Assembly (NCBI GenBank): GCA_020284085.1
Contig: JACEVL010000093.1
Coordinates: forward strand, 343,578-407,577
DNA from: Aporrectodea caliginosa
Taxonomy: Eukaryota; Annelida; Clitellata; Crassiclitellata; Lumbricidae
Direction: 5' to 3'
DNA: 64,000 bases
The translations under genes were made by a program, and so were the position numbers. Of the stretch, positions 22,535 to 31,620 are shown one piece after another. How positions within the stretch are numbered: the first letter of the stretch is position 1; each line of letters opens with the position of its first letter. Under the pieces are notes generated by a model that was not told the origin of the DNA, made no database searches, and saw nothing but the letters and a program-made list of their open reading frames with translations.

Positions 22535-22540
22535 TGGTAG

Positions 22541-22735
<195 letters not shown>

Positions 22736-22930
22736 AATAAACAAATAAATAAATAAATATATTACTAAATTCATTCATTCGTTCATTCAATCATTCATTC
22801 AATCATAAAAAATATGAATAAATAAACAAATAATTCAAAAATAAATAAATAAGTAAATAAATTCATTTATTCATTCATTCAATTATTCATTCATTCATTC
22901 ATTCATTCATTCATTCATTCATACATCCAT
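22736..22930. repeat. (AAAT)n and (ATTC)n simple repeats
   Basis: AAAT-type repeats pass into ATTC repeats. Sequence becomes complex after 22930. Confidence 0.88.
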
Positions 22931-23394
22931 TCTTACATTCTCCGACTCACTCGTATGCTTTATAATTCCTTCTCCGTTGTCAACATGACATCACGATCTC
23001 ATGCAATTCACTCAGCCCTGAGAAACAATTCCTTCCACATTCCATCCCACCCTTGGGAAAGAACGCCTAATCGCTCCATCGATCCCCCTCGCATCCCCTA
23101 AACACTTCACAGGGACCGTTGCCACCAGGCATTTAGACTTTATTCTCTAACCGTGTTCCAATATTGCTTTTCCGTGTACGCCTTCCCCTCTCCCTGGCTG
23201 CTTCCCAGTGAAGAGCCTCCCTTCACGAACAGCGTGCCACCGGAGGAGGAGGCCGACCGACGGAGGATTAAGGGAACGGAAACATCAACGACCGCGTACA
23301 GCCCCCTTGGCAGGGGACGACTAACACCGTTAAACGTTTGGGAGCTGTGGGAATTTTTAAAGGAGGCGTACTCCGAGAAGCCTAGAGGAAGTCA
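22931..23394. other. unassigned sequence
   Basis: No domain is recognised. A 97-codon frame at 23153-23446 runs into the following TA repeat and is not called. Confidence 0.45.
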
Positions 23395-23560
23395 TATATA
23401 TATGTATATATATATATCTCTCTCAAGTTCACTTGATCTGTATTAGACGCATACACACACACACATATATATGTATATATATATGCATATATATTTGTGT
23501 ATGTGTGTGTGTTTTTTGTGTGTGTGTGTGTGTTCGTATGTGTGTATGCGTCAAATGCAG
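23395..23560. repeat. TA and TG dinucleotide repeats with an inverted flank
   Basis: TA and CA/TG runs are bounded by GTTCACTTGATCTG.ATTAGACGCATAC (near 23426) and its approximate complement ending near 23575, giving a small foldback centred on the repeats. Confidence 0.7.
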
Positions 23561-23763
23561 ATCAAGTGAACGCGAGTTCATGCATGTGAGAGCTGGAGTA
23601 TAGGGTGTGCGTGTGTGTGATGCGTATGGTTATAGTTATGTGATGTGATGTAGGTAGAAATTAATGTTGGAAGAGACGATCGATTGTATTCTAGAAATGT
23701 GGACGGATCAAAGAAAATGTAAAGTGCGAATATAAATGTAAATGTACACGTTTTTAAGAGACT

Positions 23764-24245
23764 GATGGATGGATGGATGGATGCATGGAAGGATGGATGG
23801 ATGGATGGATGGATGGATGGATGGATGGATGGATGGATGGATGGATGGATGGATGGATGGATGGATGGATGGATGGATGGATGGATGGATCGATGGATCG
23901 ATGGATGGATGGATGGATGGATGGGTGGGTGGTTGGGTGGATGGATGGATGGATGGATGGATGGACGGACGGACGGACGGACGGACGGACGGACGGACGG
24001 ACGGACGGACGGACGGACGGACGGACGGATGGACGGGTGGGTGGTTGGGTGGATGGATGGATGGGTGGGTGGATGGATGGATGGATGGATGGATGGATGG
24101 ATGGATGGATGGATGGATGGATGGATGGATGGATGGATGGATGGATGGATGGATGGATGGATGGATGGATGGATGGATGGATGGATGGATGGATGGATGG
24201 ATGGATGGATGGATGGATGGATGGATGGATGGATGGATGGATGGA
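23764..24245. repeat. (GGAT)n array with a (GGAC)n core
   Basis: About 480 bp of GGAT repeats with a GGAC block at about 23965-24028 and GGGT variants on both sides of it. The near symmetry around the core suggests expansion by unequal exchange. Long frames in all registers are spurious. Confidence 0.95.
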
Positions 24246-24350
24246 TCCGGTTTAAAGAACCAGTTGAAATTGTAAATAATAACAATAACAAATAATATCA
24301 ATGATAATAGTGATGATGATGATGACAATTGTGATGACGATGACGTAAAG
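24246..24350. repeat. segment shared with 7617-7730
   Basis: CCGGTTTAAAGAACCAGTTG and the following AT-rich bases match the sequence after the smaller GGAT array at 7.6 kb. Confidence 0.75.
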
Positions 24351-24711
24351 ACAAACAAAACTGAAGAAACGCTTGTGTAATTAATAAGACAACAGCGCTT
24401 ATAACGGGAAAAATATATGTCAAATGAACTGAAGTTATGAGAAACAGTTACTTGCTAAAAACTCTTTATATATACAGTAGATAATGTTTGTTGACTGTTA
24501 GTTCACTACTTAACGTTTGTTTGGTTGTCTTACTTTCAAATTGAAAGGTTATGGGCGATTCCGCGCAGATAGTCGAGCAATGGTACGTTGCCGTATGTGG
24601 GAACCAAGGCCAAGAGGCGTCGGTTAAGTCTGACGTACTTGGTTTTCGTTGCCTCGGGTTGTCGAAATCCGGCTCGAAAACGCTCGATCATGAGCTTTAC
24701 ATGATCCTGCT
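24351..24711. other. unassigned flank of the Gmr1-like element
   Basis: No gene or repeat recognised. Confidence 0.5.
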
Positions 24712-25194
24712 TGTGAACTAATGTTTTGCATATATAATGAGCACAGGTGTTCCTTAGGTTGATATATATATATATATATATATAATGTGTATCGATTGTT
24801 AAGCGTTTTAGTCTTAGGCCTTAGTTGCGCTGTCGGCTCGTGGGCGCTTGGCCTAAAGTAGCCTAAACTTTGGCTGACGATAGATTCTCTACACGTGCAG
24901 TTAGCGCGCCAAACTTAGAAACTGCTGATGACAGTGAATTTGAACAATACAGTGTAGTAGTTGGTTTAATGCAGTAGAGAGCTGTATGTTAGAAGTTACC
25001 GTTGAGTGGTAATTGATAAGAACTTTGATATTAAGTGTACGTTTGAAATAACTGTGTTTGAAGAAAGGAGAAACATTCAAAGAACTGTGTCAATTTAATT
25101 CTTAAACAGTTAGAAGACGTTGAGCAATTTATATGTAGAGATAAGGAAAGTTCTTGAGGTAGGTCACAACTAAGAAAGAAAAGAGTTGGTGACA
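24712..25194 (+). repeat. 5' LTR of Gmr1-like copy 2
   Basis: The 483-bp LTR runs from TGTGAACTAATG to GGTTGGTGACA. It has a TATATAA motif near 24731 and a longer TA run than copy 1. About 90 bp in the middle differ from the 3' LTR of copy 1, while the last 150 bp are almost identical. Confidence 0.88.
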
Positions 25195-25198
25195 TATT

Positions 25199-25213
25199 TG
25201 GTGGCAGCAGCGG
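25199..25213 (+). other. primer binding site
   Basis: TGGTGGCAGCAGCGG starts four bases after the LTR. TGG pairs with the CCA end of a tRNA. I cannot name the tRNA. Confidence 0.65.
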
Positions 25214-25217
25214 TGGA

Positions 25218-25325
25218 ATTCGAAACAACGTCTGGGATTCGAAACAACGTCTGGGATTCGAAACAACGTCTGGGATTCGAAACAACGTCTGGGATTCGAA
25301 ACAACGTCTGGGATTCGAAACAACG
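25218..25325 (+). repeat. six tandem 19-bp units in the leader
   Basis: ATTCGAAACAACGTCTGGG repeats with a 19-bp period from 25218; the last copy is partial. It lies between the primer site and gag, where packaging signals often are. Confidence 0.9.
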
Positions 25326-25497
25326 ATTCGACTGGTGAATACGCATTCAAATCATTGGTAAATCTACGACAACGAAAGCCTCAACGACAAAGGTATAAAA
25401 GTTGGTTGTTATCAAACAAAGAACAATTCCCAATACTTCAAACACAAAAGAAAACTGGTGTTTTCCAGAAAGGACAGCACTGAAGTAAAGAAGTAAG

Positions 25498-28400
25498 ATG
25501 GAGAAATTAAGTGTCAAAAAACAAGCAGAACTGAAGAAGATGTCTTCTGAAAGATTAAAACAGCGCTTGTTGAAGGCTGGTTTTGAAGAAGAGAAACTGA
25601 AAGATATGTCACGTGAGGACATGTTAGAAGCGCTAGCTGAAGTCTGGCTTAAGGAAGAAGCAGAAGAAGAAGGTGCTGTCGGCGGTGTTGTGGAAAAGGT
25701 TATTGAAAAACCGCCTGGACTTATGTCTATGGAGATGATGATGCAGTGGATGATGATGAAAGAAGAAAGAGAGGAGAAACGAAGACAAGAAGAGAAAGAA
25801 AGAGAGGAGATACGAAGACAAGAAGAGAAAGAGAAAGAGGAGAAACGGAGACAAGAAGAGAAAGAAATGCGACAGGAAGAATTACGTCTTCAGAGAGAAA
25901 AGGAAGAGAAGGCAGAACGTCTTCAGAGAGAAAAGGAAGAGAAGGCAGAACGTCTTCAGAGAGAAAAAGAAGAGAAAGCAGAAAATGCACGACAGGAAGA
26001 ATTACGTCTTCAAAGAGAGAAAGAAGAATTGCAAAGGCAGCAATTTGAAATTCAATTAGAGCAATTGAGAAAAGATAGAGAAGATGCTGAAAGGAGAAGA
26101 TTAGAGCAGATGATTGAATTTGAAAAGGCGCGGAAAAGTGACGAAGAGATACGTCAGCAACAGATTGAAGAGAAGAGACTACGTGAAGAAGAAAAGGAAA
26201 AAGTGCGAATTTCAGAGTTGGAGCGAGCAGAACAGGTTAGACAAGAAGAACTGAAATTACAGAAAGAAAGCATGGAGAAGGCGGAAGAGGAAAGACAAGA
26301 ACGTTTAAAGTTGGAACAACAAAAAATAGCATTAAAAGAAGCACAACTCAAAGAGGAGAAGCGAAATAGAGAAGCTCAAGAGCAAAGAAGAGAAGAAGAA
26401 CGAGAAGAACAGAAAAGGAAACAGGAAGAAAGTGAAACGATGGTTTCGAAAATAAAGAAAATTGGTGATGCCATGAAACACGTGTTACCTAAAATGCCAA
26501 ACGATATGATGGAGGTGCCATTATATTTCGAAACGGTTGAGAATGCGTTTCGTAGTTTCAACGTGCAAGAACAATTCTGGGTGAAGTTACTATTGCCATT
26601 GATGACTCCGAAAGCTAGAACTGTTCTAAACAGATTGTCATTCGATGATTTAGACGATTATCAAGTCGTGAAACAGCACTTGTTAAAAGAATTCAAGTTG
26701 ACACCGAGAGAGTACAGATCGAAGTTTATTGATGCGAAGAAGACAGCTGAAGAAACGTATACAATGTTTACAGCTAGGCTGAAGAACTTGCTGAACTATT
26801 ATGTGAAAAGTCGCAAAGTGGATAAGAATTTTGAGAAGCTGTTTGATTTATTAGTGGCGGATAAGTTGAAAGAATCACTACCACCAGGTCCACTACAGTT
26901 TGTATTGTCGAAGGAAGGAACTGATTGTTACGAAGCTAGTGTTGTGGCAGACCTAGCAGACATTCATGTTAATAATCGAATTGGTTTGGCAATTCCGAAT
27001 AAGACAAGTTTTGATTTTGTACCCAATGTAAAAAGAAATCAACAGTTCACTCCAAATTTTGGTTTTCATTGGAAGAGCAATCAAGAAACAGGAAATCAGT
27101 TCAGAGGTGCAGAAGTGAAACCAAATTCTCCGGTTGTTCATGAGAATAGAGAGTCGATGATGACCAGACAACGTCAGGTATATAACAAATCACCACCAAG
27201 GTTTGTCGCGAGAGAAGGCAATGCATCGTTTACTCCATATAAGAGAAAAGAAAGCATCGAACAACGAGGTGCAGTGGTGAAACGTTGTCATAACTGTGGA
27301 TCAGACAGGCATTTGATGAAATTCTGTCCAGTTCCTGTTACAACCTCAAATTATGGAAAACAAGAACATTCGAGGGTGAATCGAATTCAAGTGGTTGATA
27401 ATTCTGAAAGTCAAGCCACAGAACATCAGAACAATGAAACTGAAGTAAAGTCAGTGATGAAATGTCACCTTTCACCTGATATTCAGAAAGAAATTCTATT
27501 GCACAATGGAATGCAGAAAGAAATGGCTGGAAGAGATGAAAGTACAACATTGAAGAAAGTGGTATTGCAGTACGTCGAGGTAGAAATTCGTGGAACAGCA
27601 GGAAAAGAACCAATAAAAGTAAAAGCACTGATTGATTCTGGAGCAGAGGTTCCGGTGATTAGTGAAGAATTACTGGAAGGCATGAAGGTGGAGCAGATTG
27701 GAAAAGTGAACTTACAATGCGTGGCAGGAGATGCCATTCCTGCAAAGTTGGTGAAAGTTGATGTAAGGCTGTGTTGTAACGATGTGGAAGAAGAGGTAAT
27801 TCCGCATAAAGTCAAATGTTCACTTACACCTTATGTGACATTGATGTGTGCTAGTATTGCAAAAATGGGAAGCACAGAAAGATTCTTGTTGCATCCAGAA
27901 ATCATTGCAGAACTTAAAGCCGTGCCACAAGTGAAAATGATACAAGGAGATGTGCAAGCGAATGTAACGACGAGATTGCAGAGTCAGCGAAAGAAAGTGG
28001 TAGATGTCGAAGAGGAAAGTGAAACTGAAAGTTCAAGTGAAGAGGAAAACGAAAGTGATGATCAACAAAGTTTAATACAAGACGGTATAACAGCAGAAAT
28101 GAGTGAACAAGAGATGGCTGCATGCAAGAATGGTAATCTAAATGAAACGAAAGAGGATAATGAATGTGATGTGGAGATAGCAGATTTGTTTCAAGAAAAT
28201 GAGAAAGATGAAGAACAACAGATGCAGATTGCAGACGCAAAGAAATTTGAAGAACAGCAGAGACAAGATGAATCATTGAAAGCATTACTGTTTGCAGAAT
28301 CATATACACGAGAGAAGCAATTACAGTATACGAATCAATACAACAAAAGAGCGAAACATAAAGAATTTGAACCGGGTGAAAAAGTTATTGTGTTGTATCC

Positions 28401-29850
28401 GACGTCAACAAATAAACTGATTTCACGATGGCATGGTCCATGTACTGTCATACAACGAAGGTCCAAGTACTCTTATTTGATTGATATGGGTGACGATTGT
28501 CGAAAGATAATTCACGCAAATAAAATCAGAAAGTACATTACAAGAGCAATGAGTTGTGGATTAATCGTTGAAGAAGATGAAGACTTTGGTTCAGTGGTTG
28601 AGTTGTTGACGAAGAATGACTTGCAAGATGAAAAGAATTCACTGAATCTTGATCCTGAACAGATTAGTCATTTAACATTATCTCAACAAAAACAATTGCT
28701 GGAAGTACTGAACAGATATTCTGATCGATTTTCTGAAAAGCCTGGACTATGTACATTGGTTGAGCATGAAATTGAACTGAAACCGGAATTTCGTGAAAAA
28801 GAATTTATGGCTTACCGAATTCCACTCATCTATCGAGCAGAAGTTGAACGACAAATTAAAGAAATGCTTCAAGCCAACATTATAAAACCATCTTCGAGCA
28901 GAATGGCAAGTCCGCTGGTAATTGTTAAAAAGAAAGACGGTTCTCTGAGACTTGCCTGCGACTACAGATACATTAACTCGTTCACTGTGGATTGTAAATA
29001 TCCAATGCCGATTGTAAAAGATGTTTTGCACAAAGTTGGAAAATCAAATGTGATCTCGATTTTTGATTGTCGAAGTGCTTACTGGACTTGTCCTGTTAAG
29101 CAAACTGATCAATGGAAAACTGCTTTTGTTACTCACAATGGACTGTACGAGTTTACTCGTGTTCCTTTCGGAATGATCAACTCAGGAAGAACATTTGTTA
29201 AAGCAATTAACATGGTTTTACAGCCTATAAATGAATTTGCTGAGCCCTATGTAGATGACATTGCTGTGCATTCAGATGACTGGAAGATTCATTTACAGCA
29301 TTTAGATGCATATTTAATGCAAATGAGACTGCATAACATTACTCTGAACTTAAAGAAATGTATCTTTGGTAAGAGTGAGGTAAAGTTCATCGGTCATGTG
29401 GTTGGTTCTGGAACGATTCAAATGAATCCAGATAGAATTGAAAGTTTAATTAATTTGAAAACCCCAGAAACGAAGAAACAAATTAAGCAATTGCTGGGAT
29501 TTTTTGGTTACTATAGACAGTTTATCAAAGATTTTGCACAGATTGCGAAGCCTCTATCTGATTTGACAAGCAAACATGTTCCAGATAAGATTGATTGGAC
29601 TGATAGACATCAACAGGCATTTAATTTACTTAAAGATGCTGTACGCTCTAAAGTTGTTTTATATGTTTTTGATGTTGGAAAACCTTTTAATTTGTACTGT
29701 GATAGTAGTGATTTTGCAGTAGGAGCTGTTTTAACAGCATCTTATACTGGATGGAAGCAACCAATGATGATGCCTCGTTCCATCGTCCTGTTCTATATCA
29801 AAGTTTATTATCTCCATATCAAAAACAAAACAAACTTTTTGTTTTTTTAA
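25498..29850 (+). CDS. gag-pol polyprotein of Gmr1-like copy 2, integrase core deleted
   Basis: One 1450-codon frame starts with ATG at 25498 after the leader. Residues 1-80 resemble an N-terminal gag region. Residues about 85-320 are a very long charged coiled coil of Glu, Arg, Lys and Gln. A gag capsid-like region spans about 330-480. A CCHC zinc knuckle (CHNCGSDRHLMKFC) lies near 597. The aspartic protease motif LIDSGAEVPVI is near 712. The integrase zinc finger and catalytic core are absent: DESLKA joins directly to LLFAESY at about residue 928. Reverse transcriptase follows with YVDD near 1251. RNase H ends early, and the last 38 residues are read from the adjoining Polinton-type DNA. 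The element could package and copy RNA in principle but not integrate by itself. Confidence 0.92.
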   Translation: MEKLSVKKQAELKKMSSERLKQRLLKAGFEEEKLKDMSREDMLEALAEVWLKEEAEEEGAVGGVVEKVIEKPPGLMSMEMMMQWMMMKEEREEKRRQEEKEREEIRRQEEKEKEEKRRQEEKEMRQEELRLQREKEEKAERLQREKEEKAERLQREKEEKAENARQEELRLQREKEELQRQQFEIQLEQLRKDREDAERRRLEQMIEFEKARKSDEEIRQQQIEEKRLREEEKEKVRISELERAEQVRQEELKLQKESMEKAEEERQERLKLEQQKIALKEAQLKEEKRNREAQEQRREEEREEQKRKQEESETMVSKIKKIGDAMKHVLPKMPNDMMEVPLYFETVENAFRSFNVQEQFWVKLLLPLMTPKARTVLNRLSFDDLDDYQVVKQHLLKEFKLTPREYRSKFIDAKKTAEETYTMFTARLKNLLNYYVKSRKVDKNFEKLFDLLVADKLKESLPPGPLQFVLSKEGTDCYEASVVADLADIHVNNRIGLAIPNKTSFDFVPNVKRNQQFTPNFGFHWKSNQETGNQFRGAEVKPNSPVVHENRESMMTRQRQVYNKSPPRFVAREGNASFTPYKRKESIEQRGAVVKRCHNCGSDRHLMKFCPVPVTTSNYGKQEHSRVNRIQVVDNSESQATEHQNNETEVKSVMKCHLSPDIQKEILLHNGMQKEMAGRDESTTLKKVVLQYVEVEIRGTAGKEPIKVKALIDSGAEVPVISEELLEGMKVEQIGKVNLQCVAGDAIPAKLVKVDVRLCCNDVEEEVIPHKVKCSLTPYVTLMCASIAKMGSTERFLLHPEIIAELKAVPQVKMIQGDVQANVTTRLQSQRKKVVDVEEESETESSSEEENESDDQQSLIQDGITAEMSEQEMAACKNGNLNETKEDNECDVEIADLFQENEKDEEQQMQIADAKKFEEQQRQDESLKALLFAESYTREKQLQYTNQYNKRAKHKEFEPGEKVIVLYPTSTNKLISRWHGPCTVIQRRSKYSYLIDMGDDCRKIIHANKIRKYITRAMSCGLIVEEDEDFGSVVELLTKNDLQDEKNSLNLDPEQISHLTLSQQKQLLEVLNRYSDRFSEKPGLCTLVEHEIELKPEFREKEFMAYRIPLIYRAEVERQIKEMLQANIIKPSSSRMASPLVIVKKKDGSLRLACDYRYINSFTVDCKYPMPIVKDVLHKVGKSNVISIFDCRSAYWTCPVKQTDQWKTAFVTHNGLYEFTRVPFGMINSGRTFVKAINMVLQPINEFAEPYVDDIAVHSDDWKIHLQHLDAYLMQMRLHNITLNLKKCIFGKSEVKFIGHVVGSGTIQMNPDRIESLINLKTPETKKQIKQLLGFFGYYRQFIKDFAQIAKPLSDLTSKHVPDKIDWTDRHQQAFNLLKDAVRSKVVLYVFDVGKPFNLYCDSSDFAVGAVLTASYTGWKQPMMMPRSIVLFYIKVYYLHIKNKTNFLFF

Positions 29851-29924
29851 CAAAGTTTGTTTGTTTTTTATAACTTTGTTTTTAAACAAATGTCAAAGAG
29901 TTATTATCAAACCAAACTAAAACA

Positions 29925-30107
29925 ATGTATTGCCTCCGATGTAAAAGACACACTGAGACTTTAAATGAGACGACCACCGTTTTAAAGAACGGGCGTCCAG
30001 CCAAAAGGGGAACCTGTGCTGTATGTGGTATTCAGAAGTTTCAATTTTTAAGATCGCAAGGCTCGCGAAGTAAGCGAGCTAAGCGAGTCGTGGCGGTTCG
30101 CTGTTAA
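29925..30107 (+). CDS. small zinc-ribbon protein (DUF5679-like)
   Basis: Sixty residues with CLRC at 3-6 and CAVC at 31-34, separated by a KNGRPAKRGTC stretch. This spacing and the NGRPA.(K/R)GTC motif match DUF5679 zinc-ribbon proteins known from large and mid-size DNA viruses. The C-terminal third is basic (RSKRAKR), which could bind nucleic acid. It is the first gene after the left end and lies 32 bp before the PLA2-like gene on the same strand, so the two may share a transcript. The role is unknown. Confidence 0.7.
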   Translation: MYCLRCKRHTETLNETTTVLKNGRPAKRGTCAVCGIQKFQFLRSQGSRSKRAKRVVAVRC

Positions 30108-30139
30108 ATAGCGCTCTAAACGCTCTACCACTGCCTGAA

Positions 30140-30514
30140 ATGCATATGAGCCTTCCACCCGGTGCAGCTTCGGAAGATATTCCAGGAGGTTCGTTTCAGA
30201 ACACTGGCAAGTATTCCTATTGTGGACCATTCACCAAGCTCGACAAACGGTTGACGCAACGCTATCGCGGTGTTAACAAGCTCGACCGTGCATGCCTCGA
30301 TCACGATGTGGCCTATGCTGTCCATAAAGATACGGCTGGGCGAAATCATGCAGACGACATCCTGGCTGCAGCTGCATCTAGGATTGCTCTAAATGATGAA
30401 ATCCCAGAATATGAAAAGAAAGATGCCCGGCTCGTATCGGCTATTATGTCATCGAAGTCGAAGATGGGGATGGGCTACCAGAGCAAAACGATGAACGGTT
30501 TGTTGCGTAAATGA
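30140..30514 (+). CDS. phospholipase A2-like protein
   Basis: The 124-residue protein has a YCGPFTKLD calcium-loop-like segment at 27-35 and the active-site helix LDRACLDHDVAY at 48-59, with the His-Asp dyad H55-D56. This is the compact PLA2 fold used by parvovirus VP1 and encoded by some adintovirus/Polinton genomes to open membranes during entry. Here GPF replaces the usual GPG, which may weaken calcium binding. The frame is intact and there is no signal peptide. It sits between the zinc-ribbon and integrase genes. A role in entry is inferred from the family, but no capsid gene accompanies it here. Confidence 0.75.
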   Translation: MHMSLPPGAASEDIPGGSFQNTGKYSYCGPFTKLDKRLTQRYRGVNKLDRACLDHDVAYAVHKDTAGRNHADDILAAAASRIALNDEIPEYEKKDARLVSAIMSSKSKMGMGYQSKTMNGLLRK

Positions 30515-30549
30515 AATGGAAGTTGCGTAAATGAAATTTTTCTTCTCTG

Positions 30550-31620
30550 TTGGAAATATATAACTTTACAAGAATATATAATATTTTACAACACCCGATG
30601 GCTAAACACCTTTCCTCAATATATTACAGCCCAAAAGGGTATTGGCGAGGCAAAGCCGCGGTAACAAAATTAGCCTCAGCCGCCAAGGTTTCCCCGGCTG
30701 AAACTCGCGAATGGTTGAAGAAACAAGCCGTTTGGCAAATTTATCAGCCTGTACCACGACGAATTCCTCGTCCAATGTTGGATGAAGATAGGCCTAACAC
30801 CGTTCATCAAGCCGACCTGCTGTATCTTCCTCATGACAAAGTTGGTCGTAAAAAGTACAAATATGCTCTGACCGTGGTTGATGTAGCCTCACGATACAAA
30901 GAGGCTGAGCCTTTGGTCGATAAAAGTGCTTCTGAAGTTGCAGCCGCTTTAGGCCGAATTTATAAACGAGGTCCATTGACTTGGCCTAGACTCCTACAGG
31001 TCGACCCTGGCCGCGAGTTTATGGGCGCCTTTAAACCATTGCTGACGAAGCACGATGTGCAAGTGAGGCGTGGAGAAGTTGGAAATCATCGCCAGCAGGG
31101 AATAGTTGAAAGATTCAATCGGACTTTGGCAGAGCGATTATTTGGCGCCCAATACGCACAAGAATTACTCCTTGCTGCACGGGGTTCCTCGGAAAGATCG
31201 GCTGAATGGGTTCGCCGTCTGCCTGAGGTTGTGGCTGCACTAAACAACGAACCAACGCGTTTACTCGGAAAACATGGTATGGTTCCGGCTAAAGCCATTA
31301 AGGCTGATAGAGTAGTACAGAAACCCTCTCTTCCCGCTCGTCGTGCTGTTGGCCTGAAAGAACCGATTCTTGGACACGATGTTCTGGTCCGTTACTTGTA
31401 TGCACCCGGCGAACTTGAGGGTGGTAACAGACGAGCCACAGATCCTAACTGGTCGTTGACCATACATGTTATTTCAAATGTTGTCCAACAAGCTGACCAG
31501 CCGGCATTGTATCATCTAGTAGATGGACCAGGCCGCGGATTTGTTCGCGAGGAATTGATCGTGGTACCTATAGACACTGAGTTGCCACCTGATAGAATTC
31601 TCAAGCTAAAAGTTCGTTGA
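30550..31620 (+). CDS. Polinton-type DDE integrase
   Basis: The 356-residue frame is a retrovirus-like integrase of the Polinton branch. From the first Met the catalytic residues are D89 (VHQADLLYLP), D152 (LQVDPGREF) and E187 (QQGIVERFNRTL), a DD35E arrangement. A small helical N-terminal domain precedes the core. About 130 residues follow with a chromo/SH3-like C-terminal region. The likely start is the second Met at 30598, since MAKHLSSIYYSPKGYW resembles family N-termini and TATATAA motifs lie just upstream. It inserts element DNA into the host genome. Its stop overlaps the 3' end of the convergent polymerase gene by 20 bp. Confidence 0.88.
   Translation: MEIYNFTRIYNILQHPMAKHLSSIYYSPKGYWRGKAAVTKLASAAKVSPAETREWLKKQAVWQIYQPVPRRIPRPMLDEDRPNTVHQADLLYLPHDKVGRKKYKYALTVVDVASRYKEAEPLVDKSASEVAAALGRIYKRGPLTWPRLLQVDPGREFMGAFKPLLTKHDVQVRRGEVGNHRQQGIVERFNRTLAERLFGAQYAQELLLAARGSSERSAEWVRRLPEVVAALNNEPTRLLGKHGMVPAKAIKADRVVQKPSLPARRAVGLKEPILGHDVLVRYLYAPGELEGGNRRATDPNWSLTIHVISNVVQQADQPALYHLVDGPGRGFVREELIVVPIDTELPPDRILKLKVR

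Larger units (their letters stand above)
19448..22540 (-). mobile_element. env-only LTR element with identical LTRs
   Basis: Two identical direct repeats (19453-19694 and 22293-22534) flank an interior of about 2.6 kb that codes only for an envelope-like protein on the minus strand. No gag, protease, reverse transcriptase or integrase is present. Flanks on both sides are GATA repeats, so the original site is certain but the exact target duplication is ambiguous (AGATA fits). LTR identity means a very recent insertion. The element must have depended on proteins from a relative. No good polypurine tract is visible next to the 3' LTR. Confidence 0.85.
24712..29735 (+). mobile_element. Gmr1-like Ty3/Gypsy retrotransposon, copy 2 (5' part, integrase deleted)
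   Basis: The copy has a 5' LTR, primer site, leader with tandem repeats, and a single gag-pol frame. Most of the integrase is missing through a 918-bp in-frame deletion. Homology with copy 1 stops at 29735 inside RNase H, where a Polinton-type element begins. No 3' LTR is found downstream. With copy 1 it shows the whole family: LTR, gag, protease, integrase, reverse transcriptase, RNase H. Confidence 0.9.

Noticed and set aside
23578..24358. Frames of over 200 codons (HPSI or DGWM repeats)
   Set aside because: GGAT array open in several registers and on both strands.
30048..30349. Minus-strand frames opposite the PLA2-like gene
   Set aside because: Shadows of the plus-strand genes with no domain.
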